From the NCBI GenBank assembly GCA_023386345.1, contig JAEWJT010000020.1:124001-188000 (forward strand): a stretch of DNA of 64,000 nt. The letters are read 5' to 3'. The position numbers were made by a program, and so were the translations under genes. This document shows, in pieces, positions 7,465 through 15,861 of this stretch; the first letter of the stretch is position 1, and each line of letters begins with the position of its first letter. The notes below the pieces were generated by a model. The model saw only the letters and a list, made by a program, of their open reading frames with translations. It was not told the DNA's origin and did not search any database. The stretch comes from Bacillota bacterium. GTDB taxonomy: Bacteria > Bacillota > Clostridia > Tissierellales > Sedimentibacteraceae.

Positions 7465-9543
7465 ATGAATAATAAAATAGAAAGAATTAAGACACTGATA
7501 AACGAATTGAATAGACACAGCTATAATTATTACACTCTCGATAATCCTACTATTACAGATAAAGAGTATGATAACTTATATGACGAGCTTAACAATTTGG
7601 AAATAGAAACTAGCTATTTTCAAGCGGATTCTCCTACACAAAGAATAGGAGGTGAAGTTCTTAATAAATTTGAGAAGCATATACATATAGGGAAGCTGTG
7701 GAGTTTAGACAAGGCTCAGAATATTGGAGAGCTTTATGCCTGGGAGCAAAGAGCGAACAAGCTAAAAGATGAGTACAATCTAAGTCATGAGGATAAGCTG
7801 CCAGAGATTGAATTTATACTCGAATTAAAATTTGATGGCTTGACAATTAATCTAACTTATGATAATGGTATATTAATACAAGGTGCCACAAGGGGAAATG
7901 GGACTGTTGGCGAAGCTATACTACCTCAGCTAAAAACGATTAAAACACTGCCCCTTAGCATAGATTTTAAAGGAAAAATAGAGGTTCAAGGCGAAGGAAT
8001 AATGCCTCTTTCGGCACTTGAAAAATATAATAAAACAGCAGATGAGCCACTTAAAAATGCTAGAAATGCAGCAGCAGGAGCATTAAGAAATTTAGATCCA
8101 AAGGTCACAGAAAAGAGAATGTTATCAGCATACATATATAATGTAGGCTACATAGAGGGCATGGATTTTAGCACACATGATGAAATGTTTGAGTTTTTAA
8201 GAAGCAATAGACTTCCGGTTTCTAATTACATGAAAAAATTCAAGAAAATGGATGAACTCATTGCTGAGATAGAAGTCTTGAATATTGAGAGGAAAAATTT
8301 AGATGTATTAACAGATGGACTTGTTATTAAAATAAATGATATGAAAACAAGAGAAGTATTAGGATATACCCAAAAATTTCCAAGATGGGCTGTTGCGTAT
8401 AAATTTGAAGCAGAAGAATATACTACTAAACTTCTTGAAATAGAATGGAATGTAGGTCGTACTGGTAAAGTAACTCCAACTGCGATATTAGAGCCTATTG
8501 ACATAGGCGGTGTTACAGTTAAAAGGGCAACACTTAACAATTACGAGGATATACTAAGAAAAAATGTAAAGATAAATTCAACAGTCTGGGTTAGACGCTC
8601 AAATGATGTTATCCCTGAGATTATGGGAGTAGTTGAGGATGAGGAATTTATAGAAAATGAGAATTTAAGTTCTGATGAGAGTTTTAGAGAAGATGAGCAG
8701 AATAAAAATAATGCGAATGAAAACCTCGTTTCGAATGAGATAGAAATAAAAATGCTAAGTCACTGCCCTGCATGTGGAGTAGAATTAGTTCAAAATGGCG
8801 TTCATTATTTTTGCCCTAATTCTATGTCGTGCAGACCTCAACTTGTCTCTAGAATAGTGCATTTTGCAAGCAGAAACGCTATGAACATAGATGGATTTAG
8901 TGAAAAAACAGCATATCAGCTGTTTGACGAATTAGATTTAAAGAGCTTGCCTCAACTATATGAGATAAAAAAAGAAGATTTGATAGGGCTTGAAAGATTT
9001 GCAGATAAAAAAGCTGAAAACTTGATAGAGGCTATTAAAAAGAGCAAAGATTGTGATTTAGATAAATTCATATACGCCTTAGGCATACCAAATGTCGGAG
9101 AAAAAACAGCCAAGGATTTAGTTAAAAGATTTAAGACACTTGAAAATCTTAAAAATGCGACATTTGAAGAGCTGATAGAAGTAAATGATGTAGGAGATGT
9201 AGTAGCTAACGCAATTATAGAATTCTTCCACGATAAAGAAATTGTAGATAATATAGATAAACTGCTTAACTTAGGTATAAAACCTAAATATGAGGAAAAA
9301 GAACTTTCTACCGAAAGTCCGTTTACTGGGAAAACAGTAGTTTTAACAGGTACACTCTCAATAGGAAGAAATGAAGCTAAAGATATAATCGAAAGACTTG
9401 GAGGCAAAGTTTCTGGAAGTGTTAGCAAAAAAACAGACTATGTAATAGCCGGAGAAGAAGCAGGCTCAAAGCTTGAGAAGGCTAATGAGTTAGGAGTAAG
9501 AGTTTTAAATGAAGAAGAATTTAAAAATATGATTGATATTTAA
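7465..9543 (+). CDS. ligA: NAD-dependent DNA ligase LigA
   Basis: A 692-residue NAD+-dependent ligase that seals nicks in replication and repair. The domains are in normal order: Ia with the Y-x3-D-x-PTI nicotinamide site (YNYYTLDNPTITD), adenylation domain with catalytic Lys122 in ELKFDGL, OB fold with VGRTGKVTPTA, a four-cysteine zinc finger starting CPACG (near residue 434), helix-hairpin-helix repeats around LGIPNVGEKTA, and a C-terminal BRCT domain (FTGKTVVLTGTLSIGR). An unusual acidic, Asn-rich insertion of about 35 residues lies between the OB fold and the zinc finger (roughly 8640-8755). AAGGGG precedes the start. It is probably co-regulated with pcrA, though the 149-base gap may hold its own promoter. 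Confidence 0.97.
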   Translation: MNNKIERIKTLINELNRHSYNYYTLDNPTITDKEYDNLYDELNNLEIETSYFQADSPTQRIGGEVLNKFEKHIHIGKLWSLDKAQNIGELYAWEQRANKLKDEYNLSHEDKLPEIEFILELKFDGLTINLTYDNGILIQGATRGNGTVGEAILPQLKTIKTLPLSIDFKGKIEVQGEGIMPLSALEKYNKTADEPLKNARNAAAGALRNLDPKVTEKRMLSAYIYNVGYIEGMDFSTHDEMFEFLRSNRLPVSNYMKKFKKMDELIAEIEVLNIERKNLDVLTDGLVIKINDMKTREVLGYTQKFPRWAVAYKFEAEEYTTKLLEIEWNVGRTGKVTPTAILEPIDIGGVTVKRATLNNYEDILRKNVKINSTVWVRRSNDVIPEIMGVVEDEEFIENENLSSDESFREDEQNKNNANENLVSNEIEIKMLSHCPACGVELVQNGVHYFCPNSMSCRPQLVSRIVHFASRNAMNIDGFSEKTAYQLFDELDLKSLPQLYEIKKEDLIGLERFADKKAENLIEAIKKSKDCDLDKFIYALGIPNVGEKTAKDLVKRFKTLENLKNATFEELIEVNDVGDVVANAIIEFFHDKEIVDNIDKLLNLGIKPKYEEKELSTESPFTGKTVVLTGTLSIGRNEAKDIIERLGGKVSGSVSKKTDYVIAGEEAGSKLEKANELGVRVLNEEEFKNMIDI

Positions 9544-9642
9544 AGTATTTTTAAATTGTATAAAAGCCCTAAAATAAAAGCATTGAAAATTAAGATTTTG
9601 TTTATAATTGGTTTTTAGGGGTATCATATTCAATATAAAAAA

Positions 9643-9660
9643 AGCGAAACAAGTTTCGCT
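9643..9660. repeat. Short hairpin repeat, copy 2 (upstream of rubredoxin)
   Basis: AGCGAAAC (9643-9650) and GTTTCGCT (9653-9660) form a perfect 8-bp stem with a two-base loop, followed by CTATAAGA. The core matches the hairpin at 7414-7431. It lies about 100 bases after the ligA stop and about 100 bases before rubredoxin. It could act as a weak terminator for ligA on either strand, but the T tract is missing. Confidence 0.45.
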
Positions 9661-9679
9661 CTATAAGAAAATGTTAATA

Positions 9680-9720
9680 ATACTAATTTCTGAACATTTT
9701 AATTTGGGGATTAGTATAAT
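9680..9720 (+). promoter_or_regulatory. Probable rubredoxin promoter with flanking inverted repeat
   Basis: TATAAT at 9715-9720 has a weak -35 candidate TGAACA at 9691 (18-bp spacer). ATACTAAT (9680-9687) and ATTAGTAT (9710-9717) form an 8-bp inverted repeat, 22 bp apart, one arm overlapping the -10 box. This looks like an operator site, but no regulator is identified. Confidence 0.4.
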
Positions 9721-9762
9721 TATAAATTAAGCTTATAAAACTATGGAAAGGAGAAAACTAAT

Positions 9763-9924
9763 ATGCAAAAATATGTTTGTACAGTATGTGGATACATATA
9801 TGATCCAGAGATGGGAGATCCAGACAGTGGCATAGCACCAGGAACATCTTTCGAAGATATACCAGATGATTGGGTATGCCCAATATGCTTCGTAGGAAAA
9901 GACGAATTTGAACCTTATGAATAA
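9763..9924 (+). CDS. Rubredoxin
   Basis: A complete 53-residue rubredoxin, a small cytosolic one-electron carrier with a mononuclear iron centre. The two iron-binding knuckles are CTVCGY (residues 6-11) and CPICF (residues 39-43), separated by the conserved acidic loop and PDDW. In anaerobes rubredoxin passes electrons to rubrerythrin, superoxide reductase or flavodiiron proteins for oxygen detoxification; none of these partners is in the window. AAAGGAG precedes the ATG by a normal distance. It is transcribed alone, with its own promoter region and a terminator. Confidence 0.97.
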   Translation: MQKYVCTVCGYIYDPEMGDPDSGIAPGTSFEDIPDDWVCPICFVGKDEFEPYE

Positions 9925-9960
9925 ATACTAGACATTTGAGACAGTCTAAAACTTTAAAAT

Positions 9961-10006
9961 AAGCGTTGAAAATTATGACTTTTAAATAATTTTTAACGCT
10001 TTTTAC
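9961..10006. terminator. Terminator after rubredoxin
   Basis: AGCGTTGAAAATTA (9962-9975) pairs with TAATTTTTAACGCT (9987-10000) with a T run TTTTT after it on the plus strand. It lies between convergent genes, but the T run favours rubredoxin. Confidence 0.8.
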
Positions 10007-10043
10007 ATTTTATAATTAAATTTATATATCAAAAATTCATACT

Positions 10044-10784
10044 TCAAATTATAAACCCTCCATTAGGACTAATTATCTGTCCAGTTATAAAATCAGAGTG
10101 AGATGATGCAAGAAAAAGAGCACAAGCGGCAACATCTTTGGGACTTCCTAATCTCATTAAAGGTGTGTTTTCTTGAAGAACACTTAATTCGCTTTCAACA
10201 TATGAAGAAAGCATATCTGTTTGAATTATACCAGGTGCAATGCAATTTACTTGAATATTTGAAGGTCCAAGCTCCTTTGCCAATGCTTTTGTCAAGCCAA
10301 TTACGCCTGCTTTGACAGCAGAATAATGAACTTCACAAGAAGCTCCAACCATTCCCCATATTGAGGAAATATTTATAATCTTACCTCTCTTATTTGGAAG
10401 CATATATTTCAAAGCTTCTTGAGAGCAATAAAAAACACCCTTTAAATTTACATCTATCATCCTATCAAATTCTTCATCAGTGATATCTATAAATAGTTTT
10501 CCCTGACTTATACCTGCATTGTTGATAAGCACATCAATTGAGCCAAATTCCTCAATGCAAAATTTCATCATTAAATCTATTTCATTTCGATTAGAAACAT
10601 CTGCTTTAAACATTTTTACAGATAAACCTTTATTTTTAAGCTTGTTATATAAATCAAAAGCACTTGTTTCAGAATTGTTATAGTTAATTAGAACCTTGTA
10701 TTTTTCATTGGCAAATAGTTCTGCCATAGATTTCCCAATGCCTCTGGAAGCTCCAGTTATAACAACAGTTTTTGAATAGGACAT
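10044..10784 (-). CDS. Short-chain dehydrogenase/reductase, FabG-like
   Basis: A 246-residue classical SDR oxidoreductase with an NAD(P)-binding Rossmann fold. The cofactor motif TGASRGIG is at residues 10-17, NNAG follows (LINNAGISQG), and the catalytic Ser-Tyr-Lys set is in NISSIWG and YSAVKAG. The C-terminus has PGIIQTDML and the FASS/ITGQ-type end (LASSHSDFITGQIISPNGG), as in 3-oxoacyl-ACP reductases. It is not next to fatty-acid synthesis genes, so a different substrate is possible. An upstream in-frame start exists at 10826, but AGAGGAG stands just before the ATG at 10784. It is monocistronic and divergent from the M23 peptidase gene. Confidence 0.88.
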   Translation of the reverse strand: MSYSKTVVITGASRGIGKSMAELFANEKYKVLINYNNSETSAFDLYNKLKNKGLSVKMFKADVSNRNEIDLMMKFCIEEFGSIDVLINNAGISQGKLFIDITDEEFDRMIDVNLKGVFYCSQEALKYMLPNKRGKIINISSIWGMVGASCEVHYSAVKAGVIGLTKALAKELGPSNIQVNCIAPGIIQTDMLSSYVESELSVLQENTPLMRLGSPKDVAACALFLASSHSDFITGQIISPNGGFII

Positions 10785-11067
10785 TTTTATGTTCTCCTCT
10801 ACATATGCTATTTTTAAAATCGTCATATGTTATATTTAATTTTTCTAATATACTATAATCCTCTCAAGTATATTTTTGCACTGTTATTATAGCACAAAAA
10901 TAAAAATTTTAAAATTAATATTGAATATTTTCTTCATACATTGTGATAAAGCCTTATTATTAACAAATATCTTTATAAAAGTATAATTTTCATTATTATA
11001 TTTTAATACTTTTATAAAAACATATTTTACCATATAAATTCATAAGATTATTAGAGGAGTGAGTCTT

Positions 11068-12093
11068 ATGGTGTTTAAAATTAAAATTCAAAATTTAATA
11101 ATTGTTTTACTAATTGTAACAATTCTTGCGAGTCTGTTTATATATTATGATTCCAATTCGCTTTATAATTCTGCTTATGCTGTTTCAGCTACTGATAAAA
11201 AATTTATAAAATATGTTGAATTCAATGTTCCATATACACTTATGGATTCTGCTATGAAATATGATATAAACTCTCACGATACTGATAAGCCATTAAATTG
11301 GATTGAATTAATAGCATATTTGGCAGCTAAGTATGGAGGGAATTTTTCAAAATATAAATCTAAAAACCTTGATGAGCTAGTAAATAAGCTTAAAAAGGGA
11401 GAAACAATAGAGGAGCTTACAAAAAATATGAAATATTATGGCTATTATTTTGAAGCATACACTGCGGTTTTAGGTGGATTTTTAGGAGAATTTGAAATAG
11501 AAGTTCCTGTAAAAGATGCACCTGAACAAAAGGAGTGGGTTAAGAAGTACGGTTTAATAGCATTTTCACCAGTTGCTAGAGACTTTTATTATAGCCATTA
11601 TGACGATTTTGGCGACTCAAGAAGCTATGGCTTTAAGAGAAAGCATTTAGGAAATGATTTAATAGGGCAGGTAGGTATACCTATAGTTGCTGTTGAGGGT
11701 GGTGTAGTAGAAGCTCTTGGCTGGAACAAATACGGCGGATGGAGAATTGGTATAAGGAGCTTTGATAAAAAAAGATACTATTACTATGCTCACCTTAGAA
11801 AAAATTTTCCTTATAATAAGGACCTAAAAGAAGGAAGTATAGTAAAAGCAGGTGATGTTATAGGATACATGGGAAGAACTGGATACAGTGATTCGGAAAA
11901 TGCCAACAATATTACTACTCCGCATTTGCATTTTGGCATGCAGCTTATATTTGACGAATCTCAAAAAGAAAGTGATAATGAAATTTGGATAAATGTATAC
12001 AATATTGTACGCCTATTAAGCAGGAACAAATCTAAAACAGTTAAAAATATGGAGACAAAGGAATATAAAAGGGTATATGATATAAAATATTAA
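11068..12093 (+). CDS. M23 family metallopeptidase (membrane-anchored LytM type)
   Basis: A 341-residue protein with an N-terminal membrane anchor (residues 8-26) and an extracytoplasmic region ending in a LytM/M23 domain, which cuts peptide crosslinks of peptidoglycan. Zinc ligands appear in order: His and Asp of KHLGNDLIG, the His of YYAHL, and HLHFG near the C-terminus, so the site looks intact and catalytic. The stretch before it (about residues 35-165) is not a family I recognise. GTG at 11059 is in frame, but it lies inside the AGAGGAG ribosome-binding site, so ATG 11068 is chosen. The promoter of the next gene starts immediately after this stop codon, so the two are probably transcribed separately. 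Confidence 0.88.
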   Translation: MVFKIKIQNLIIVLLIVTILASLFIYYDSNSLYNSAYAVSATDKKFIKYVEFNVPYTLMDSAMKYDINSHDTDKPLNWIELIAYLAAKYGGNFSKYKSKNLDELVNKLKKGETIEELTKNMKYYGYYFEAYTAVLGGFLGEFEIEVPVKDAPEQKEWVKKYGLIAFSPVARDFYYSHYDDFGDSRSYGFKRKHLGNDLIGQVGIPIVAVEGGVVEALGWNKYGGWRIGIRSFDKKRYYYYAHLRKNFPYNKDLKEGSIVKAGDVIGYMGRTGYSDSENANNITTPHLHFGMQLIFDESQKESDNEIWINVYNIVRLLSRNKSKTVKNMETKEYKRVYDIKY

Positions 12094-12122
12094 TTGATTT
12101 TTTAATTTTACCATGCTATAAT
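12094..12122 (+). promoter_or_regulatory. Promoter of MATE transporter gene
   Basis: TTGATT (12094-12099), a 17-bp spacer and TATAAT (12117-12122) preceded by TG make a strong extended -10 promoter. The -35 box abuts the M23 stop codon. The predicted transcript has a leader of about 165 nt. The leader contains a hairpin (AAAGGTTCA 12164-12172 with TGAACTTTT 12180-12188) and a 26-codon ORF. Confidence 0.75.
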
Positions 12123-12225
12123 ACATGAAGTCATTTTACAAATCATAAGTCTATTGCTAAACTAAAGGTTCAATACATATGAACTTTTGCAAAGACGTAT
12201 TTACAAATCAACTAAGGAGAAAAAT

Positions 12226-12306
12226 ATGTATTATACTTTTAAAAATGATGAAACGTACCATATCTCCGTGGGTAAATTACATGGAGGTATTTATGGGAGA
12301 AAATAA
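12226..12306 (+). CDS. 26-codon leader ORF overlapping MATE start
   Basis: An ATG preceded by AAGGAGA at good spacing opens a 26-codon frame (begins MYYTFKNDET, ends HGGIYGRK) in another frame from the MATE gene. It stops at 12304-12306, just inside the MATE coding region. The MATE ribosome-binding site and start codon lie within the last codons of this ORF. That arrangement resembles leader peptides that control antibiotic-resistance genes by translational attenuation, or simple translational coupling. No function is proven, and a longer in-frame MATE start (12179) that would contain this region lacks a ribosome-binding site. Confidence 0.45.
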   Translation: MYYTFKNDETYHISVGKLHGGIYGRK

Positions 12307-13636
12307 TAAAATGGGCACTGCTCCTATGCTTAAGCTTATCATTTCAATGTCACTTCCTGCGATGTTTTCAATGCTTATCCAAGCACTTTATAACATTGTA
12401 GATAGTATGTTTGTAGCTCAACTAGGAGAGGGTGCATTAACAGCTGTATCTCTTGCTTTTCCAGTACAAACACTTATCATATCAGTTGCAGTAGGTACTG
12501 GAATAGGTATAAATTCACTTGTATCAAGAAGACTTGGAGAAAAAAAGCAAGAAGAAGCAAATAGTGCAGCGACGCATGGAATTATACTAGGTTTATTTAG
12601 TGGAATAATCTTTGCAATATTAGGTTTTTTATTTACAAGACCTTTCTTTCAAGCATTTTCTGATAACAAAGCGATAATAGATATGGGATATAGTTATACT
12701 ATCGTAGTAACTGTTTTATCCTTTGGGTCTTTTGTTCAGATTAATGTTGAAAAAGCATTGCAAGCAACTGGAAACATGATATATCCAATGGTATTTCAGT
12801 TAGTTGGAGCTATAACTAATATTATACTTGACCCTATAATGATATTCGGACTATTTGGATTTCCAAGGCTAGAAGTTTTTGGTGCTGCTCTTGCTACTGT
12901 TATCGGACAAATTCTTGCGATGTCACTTTCGCTGTATGTAATATTTAAAAAAAGTCATAAAGTTCATGTAACATTTAAAAAATTCAAGATTAACTTTAAA
13001 ACAATAAAAGATATATATGCGGTAGGACTTCCGTCAATGATAATGCAGTCTATAGCTTCAGTTCTTATCGTTGGGCTTAATTCAATATTAATTGCATTTT
13101 CGGAGGCGGCAGTATCTGTTCTTGGAGTATACTATAAGCTTCAATCCTTTGTGTTTATGCCTGTTTTTGGCTTGACACAAGGAGTAATGCCTATTATGGG
13201 ATATAACTTTGGAGCAAAAAATAAGCATAGGCTATTATCAGCCTTAAAAATAGGGACTGTGTTAGCTATGGTAATAATGCTTTCAGGAACAATTCTATTT
13301 ATGGCTATTCCAGATAAGTTGTTAATGCTGTTTAACGCTTCTGAACAGATGCTAGAGCTTGGCACAAAAGCACTCAGAACTATCTCTCTATGTTTTGTTC
13401 CGGCAGCATTAGGAATAATGTTCTCAACTCTATTCCAAGCACTAGGTCAAGGTCGTAAAAGTTTGTATATATCGATTTTAAGACAGCTTGTAATTATTTT
13501 ACCTATAGCATATTTACTTTCAAAAATAGGTTTAAACTATGTGTGGTATGCGTTCCCGATAGCAGAAGTATTCTCTTTTGCAGTAAGTACTTTATTTCTG
13601 TCTATGATATATAAAAATACTATAAAAGATTTATAA
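12293..13636 (+). CDS. MATE family efflux transporter
   Basis: A 447-residue, 12-helix multidrug and toxin extrusion protein that exports cationic drugs or toxins in exchange for sodium or protons. The N-terminus has LIISMSLPAMFSMLIQALYNIVDSMFV, typical of the DinF/NorM-like clostridial branch, and two homologous six-helix halves follow. The length fits the family. A longer frame begins at 12179, but GGAGGT directly before ATG 12293 and the family's usual N-terminus favour the shorter start. It has its own promoter and leader ORF and ends at a strong terminator. The substrate cannot be read from sequence. Confidence 0.93.
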   Translation: MGENNKMGTAPMLKLIISMSLPAMFSMLIQALYNIVDSMFVAQLGEGALTAVSLAFPVQTLIISVAVGTGIGINSLVSRRLGEKKQEEANSAATHGIILGLFSGIIFAILGFLFTRPFFQAFSDNKAIIDMGYSYTIVVTVLSFGSFVQINVEKALQATGNMIYPMVFQLVGAITNIILDPIMIFGLFGFPRLEVFGAALATVIGQILAMSLSLYVIFKKSHKVHVTFKKFKINFKTIKDIYAVGLPSMIMQSIASVLIVGLNSILIAFSEAAVSVLGVYYKLQSFVFMPVFGLTQGVMPIMGYNFGAKNKHRLLSALKIGTVLAMVIMLSGTILFMAIPDKLLMLFNASEQMLELGTKALRTISLCFVPAALGIMFSTLFQALGQGRKSLYISILRQLVIILPIAYLLSKIGLNYVWYAFPIAEVFSFAVSTLFLSMIYKNTIKDL

Positions 13637-13640
13637 AAAA

Positions 13641-13683
13641 ATGTCATATCAATGTATTTAGTATTTTGATATGACATTTTTTA
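13641..13683. terminator. Bidirectional terminator between MATE and serine hydrolase genes
   Basis: The 12-bp stem ATGTCATATCAA (13641-13652) / TTGATATGACAT (13666-13677) is flanked by A and T runs, so it serves both converging genes. Confidence 0.88.
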
Positions 13684-13698
13684 TTTGTTCTTGTTTAA

Positions 13699-14784
13699 TT
13701 ATTGCAATGACTGTAAAAGCTTAATTCCTAAAACAGTGGCAGGTATTCTGTAATTTGGAGAAAGATTTGACAAAATGACAACAGCAGTCTGTGTTTTAGG
13801 ACAAAAAGCAATATAACTATTATAATTGCCGGTTCCTCCGTTATGCCAAATGAAATTATTTTTAGTATCTATTAACCATGCCATACCTATTTCATCCATT
13901 CGTATGTCCATCTTTGAATAAGTGTCGGTAGTAGCATTTATTTTTGATAAAGTTGTACGCATCTTTTCTATGTATTCAAAACCGTTCATCTGAAGTTTGG
14001 CATATGATAACATATCTTCGATATTTGAAGTAATCGCTCCTGCTGGTATATATCCGTCATTTTCTGACCAATCCCAGTAATTGTGTAAATCACCACTTAT
14101 GTTGGAAATCTGCGAAGAATACAGACCTAATTCATTATGAATATATTCATTAACTAAGTCAGTATAATCCTGCTTATAAACCGACTCTAAAACAAGCCCT
14201 AATACTGCATAGCCAAAGTTTGAATATTTAAAAGAATATGGTTTATCGTTTAAATTAATATTGGCTACTTTATCAAAAATCATCTCTCTCGATATATTGT
14301 AAAAGTCATTTTTCCCTTTAAAGAAATTGGAAATCATGGGTTGTTGGAAATAATAGGATTTGTATCCAGATGTATGTGTTAGAAGCTGAGCAATTGTGGG
14401 ATAGTTTTTACCTTCGGGCAATTCAAGGTATTTGTCTATAGTATAGTTTAAATTTATTTTCTCCTCCTGTATTGCTTTGCTTATAAGTGTTGCAGTGATA
14501 GTTTTTGTAATAGAGCCTATTTCATAAGTATGTAGCTCTTGTGGTAATTTGCTTCCATTATTTCCATAAACAGTGAAAGAAGTTTCTCCATTTTTAATGA
14601 TACCTACTGTAATGACTGCATTGTTATTATTTTGTGTTGTATATGCTAATGCTTCATCAAATGATAGAGCGGGAATTTTGTTTATTTGGTGTCTTATAAA
14701 TAAAATTACGGCGATAATTACAAGCACAATACACACTGCTATAATCCCAATTATTTGTAATATCATTCGTTTTTTCCCTTTCAT
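13699..14784 (-). CDS. Membrane-anchored serine hydrolase (class C beta-lactamase/PBP-like)
   Basis: A 361-residue protein with one N-terminal membrane helix (residues 7-30) and an outside catalytic domain of the beta-lactamase/D-alanyl-D-alanine carboxypeptidase-like superfamily. The nucleophile motif SITK is at residues 91-94, YSN follows (FKYSNFGYAVLG), and a third motif HNGGTG lies near the C-terminus. Members act as esterases, peptidases or penicillin-binding proteins. True drug-hydrolysing activity cannot be inferred. AAGGAGAA precedes the start. It lies 23 kb from the BlaI/M56 regulatory pair, so a regulatory link is only speculation. Confidence 0.85.
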   Translation of the reverse strand: MKGKKRMILQIIGIIAVCIVLVIIAVILFIRHQINKIPALSFDEALAYTTQNNNNAVITVGIIKNGETSFTVYGNNGSKLPQELHTYEIGSITKTITATLISKAIQEEKINLNYTIDKYLELPEGKNYPTIAQLLTHTSGYKSYYFQQPMISNFFKGKNDFYNISREMIFDKVANINLNDKPYSFKYSNFGYAVLGLVLESVYKQDYTDLVNEYIHNELGLYSSQISNISGDLHNYWDWSENDGYIPAGAITSNIEDMLSYAKLQMNGFEYIEKMRTTLSKINATTDTYSKMDIRMDEIGMAWLIDTKNNFIWHNGGTGNYNSYIAFCPKTQTAVVILSNLSPNYRIPATVLGIKLLQSLQ

Positions 14785-15018
14785 CTTTAATTAAATTCTC
14801 CTTTATGCGTAAAATATAAAAATAATCTTATTATTTGATAGTTCCACTATATCATAATTACCGCAAGTTTTCCACTTCATTTTATATACATTGTATGAAT
14901 ACGAATTTACAAGATTTATCCTATGCTTGCTCAATGTTTTCTTTGCTTTGAAATTGGAGCTTAATTATAAGGAAATAAACAATTTCAACTTATATCTTTT
15001 GTTCAGTTATATGATTTA

Positions 15019-15531
15019 TTAAAATGCTTTTATTTTTGTAATTCCCATTAATATGAGTTGAATAATAAGTGCAAAAATCCAGATATAGAGCATTATGAAT
15101 TTGAAACTTGTAAAATATGAGCAAACGGATATTACTGACTTATTAATTGAGGGATAGTTTTTTAGCACCGAAAGTAAAAAACTGTTTTCTAAAATATCAA
15201 ATAAGGCTCTTAATATGCAAATTGCAAATAAAAAGTTACGGATAATTGTTCTCGAAAACAGAGAATTACTTATAGTCAGCATGAGAATAATAAAGCAAAT
15301 GATAAAGACAAAATCTAAGTAAAGATACTTTTGATAAATTGTTCTTCCGGCATTTCCAATCCGTTCAAAATCATTTGTTATTTGTTCAGCACTATAATGA
15401 AATCTCATATCTGGTATTTGAAATGACGGATAATATTTCTGGATGCCCCGTACTCCATGATTGGTCATATACATAATAGATAGACATATAAAAAACCCTA
15501 TAATACCAACTGTTTGAATAAATCGCACCAT
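15019..15531 (-). CDS. Four-helix membrane protein of unknown function
   Basis: A 170-residue protein with four hydrophobic segments (about residues 5-22, 72-90, 97-115 and 140-165). An outside loop between the first two carries Tyr-rich sequence (YYPSFQIPDMRFHY). The pattern resembles small bacterial membrane proteins related to the VKOR/DUF or mammalian TMEM-type four-helix families, but I cannot assign one. AGGAAGG precedes the start. It is separated by about 230 bases of featureless AT-rich DNA (14785-15018) from the serine hydrolase gene on the same strand and looks monocistronic. Confidence 0.65.
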   Translation of the reverse strand: MVRFIQTVGIIGFFICLSIMYMTNHGVRGIQKYYPSFQIPDMRFHYSAEQITNDFERIGNAGRTIYQKYLYLDFVFIICFIILMLTISNSLFSRTIIRNFLFAICILRALFDILENSFLLSVLKNYPSINKSVISVCSYFTSFKFIMLYIWIFALIIQLILMGITKIKAF

Positions 15532-15607
15532 ATATTTTATACCTTCCTATATATTGTTATTTTAATTTCAGATAAAAGCTACACTTGTAGCAGTTATGCA
15601 AATATAG

Positions 15608-15751
15608 TATACTATAATAAAAACAAAGTTTCAATTTGATTATATTTTTGCATATAGGATAGGTGTGTTTTGGAATGTAATGCTGACATGGGCTTCTAAT
15701 AATGCAGTTATACCTCCAGCAGAATTGGCGCTTATCCTTTCTAAAGCATAG
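15608..15751 (+). pseudogene. Probable remnant of a TetR-family regulator (C-terminal end)
   Basis: An open frame of 47 codons without a usable start ends at TAG 15749-15751. Its translation, including IFAYRIGVFWNVMLTWASNN and then IPPAELALILSKA, has the look of the last helices of TetR/AcrR repressors (aromatic-rich helix, W-x-x-N, then PxELAxIL). Base composition is less AT-rich than the flanks. No DNA-binding half is found upstream, where the sequence is promoter-like, so this seems to be a decayed gene tail. Family assignment is by eye only. Confidence 0.35.
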
Positions 15752-15861
15752 GAAATATATTATTGTTGATAATAATAAAAAAATCATAAAAAATTTACTT
15801 CCCAAATCTTGCATTTTATTTTAAAATAGTAGTAAAAGAAAATATTAAAAGGTGGTAAATG

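Noticed and set aside
8226..9428. Two minus-strand ORFs (104 and 158 codons) inside ligA
   Set aside because: They are shadows of the ligA frame, Ser/Leu-rich with no domain.
12179..12292. 38-codon N-terminal extension of the MATE protein
   Set aside because: No ribosome-binding site before 12179. The extension is not hydrophobic in the family manner, and GGAGGT sits right before 12293.
15557..15814. 85-codon minus-strand ORF in the intergenic region
   Set aside because: No ribosome-binding site and an erratic composition. The plus strand of the same stretch carries the more protein-like TetR-tail remnant.
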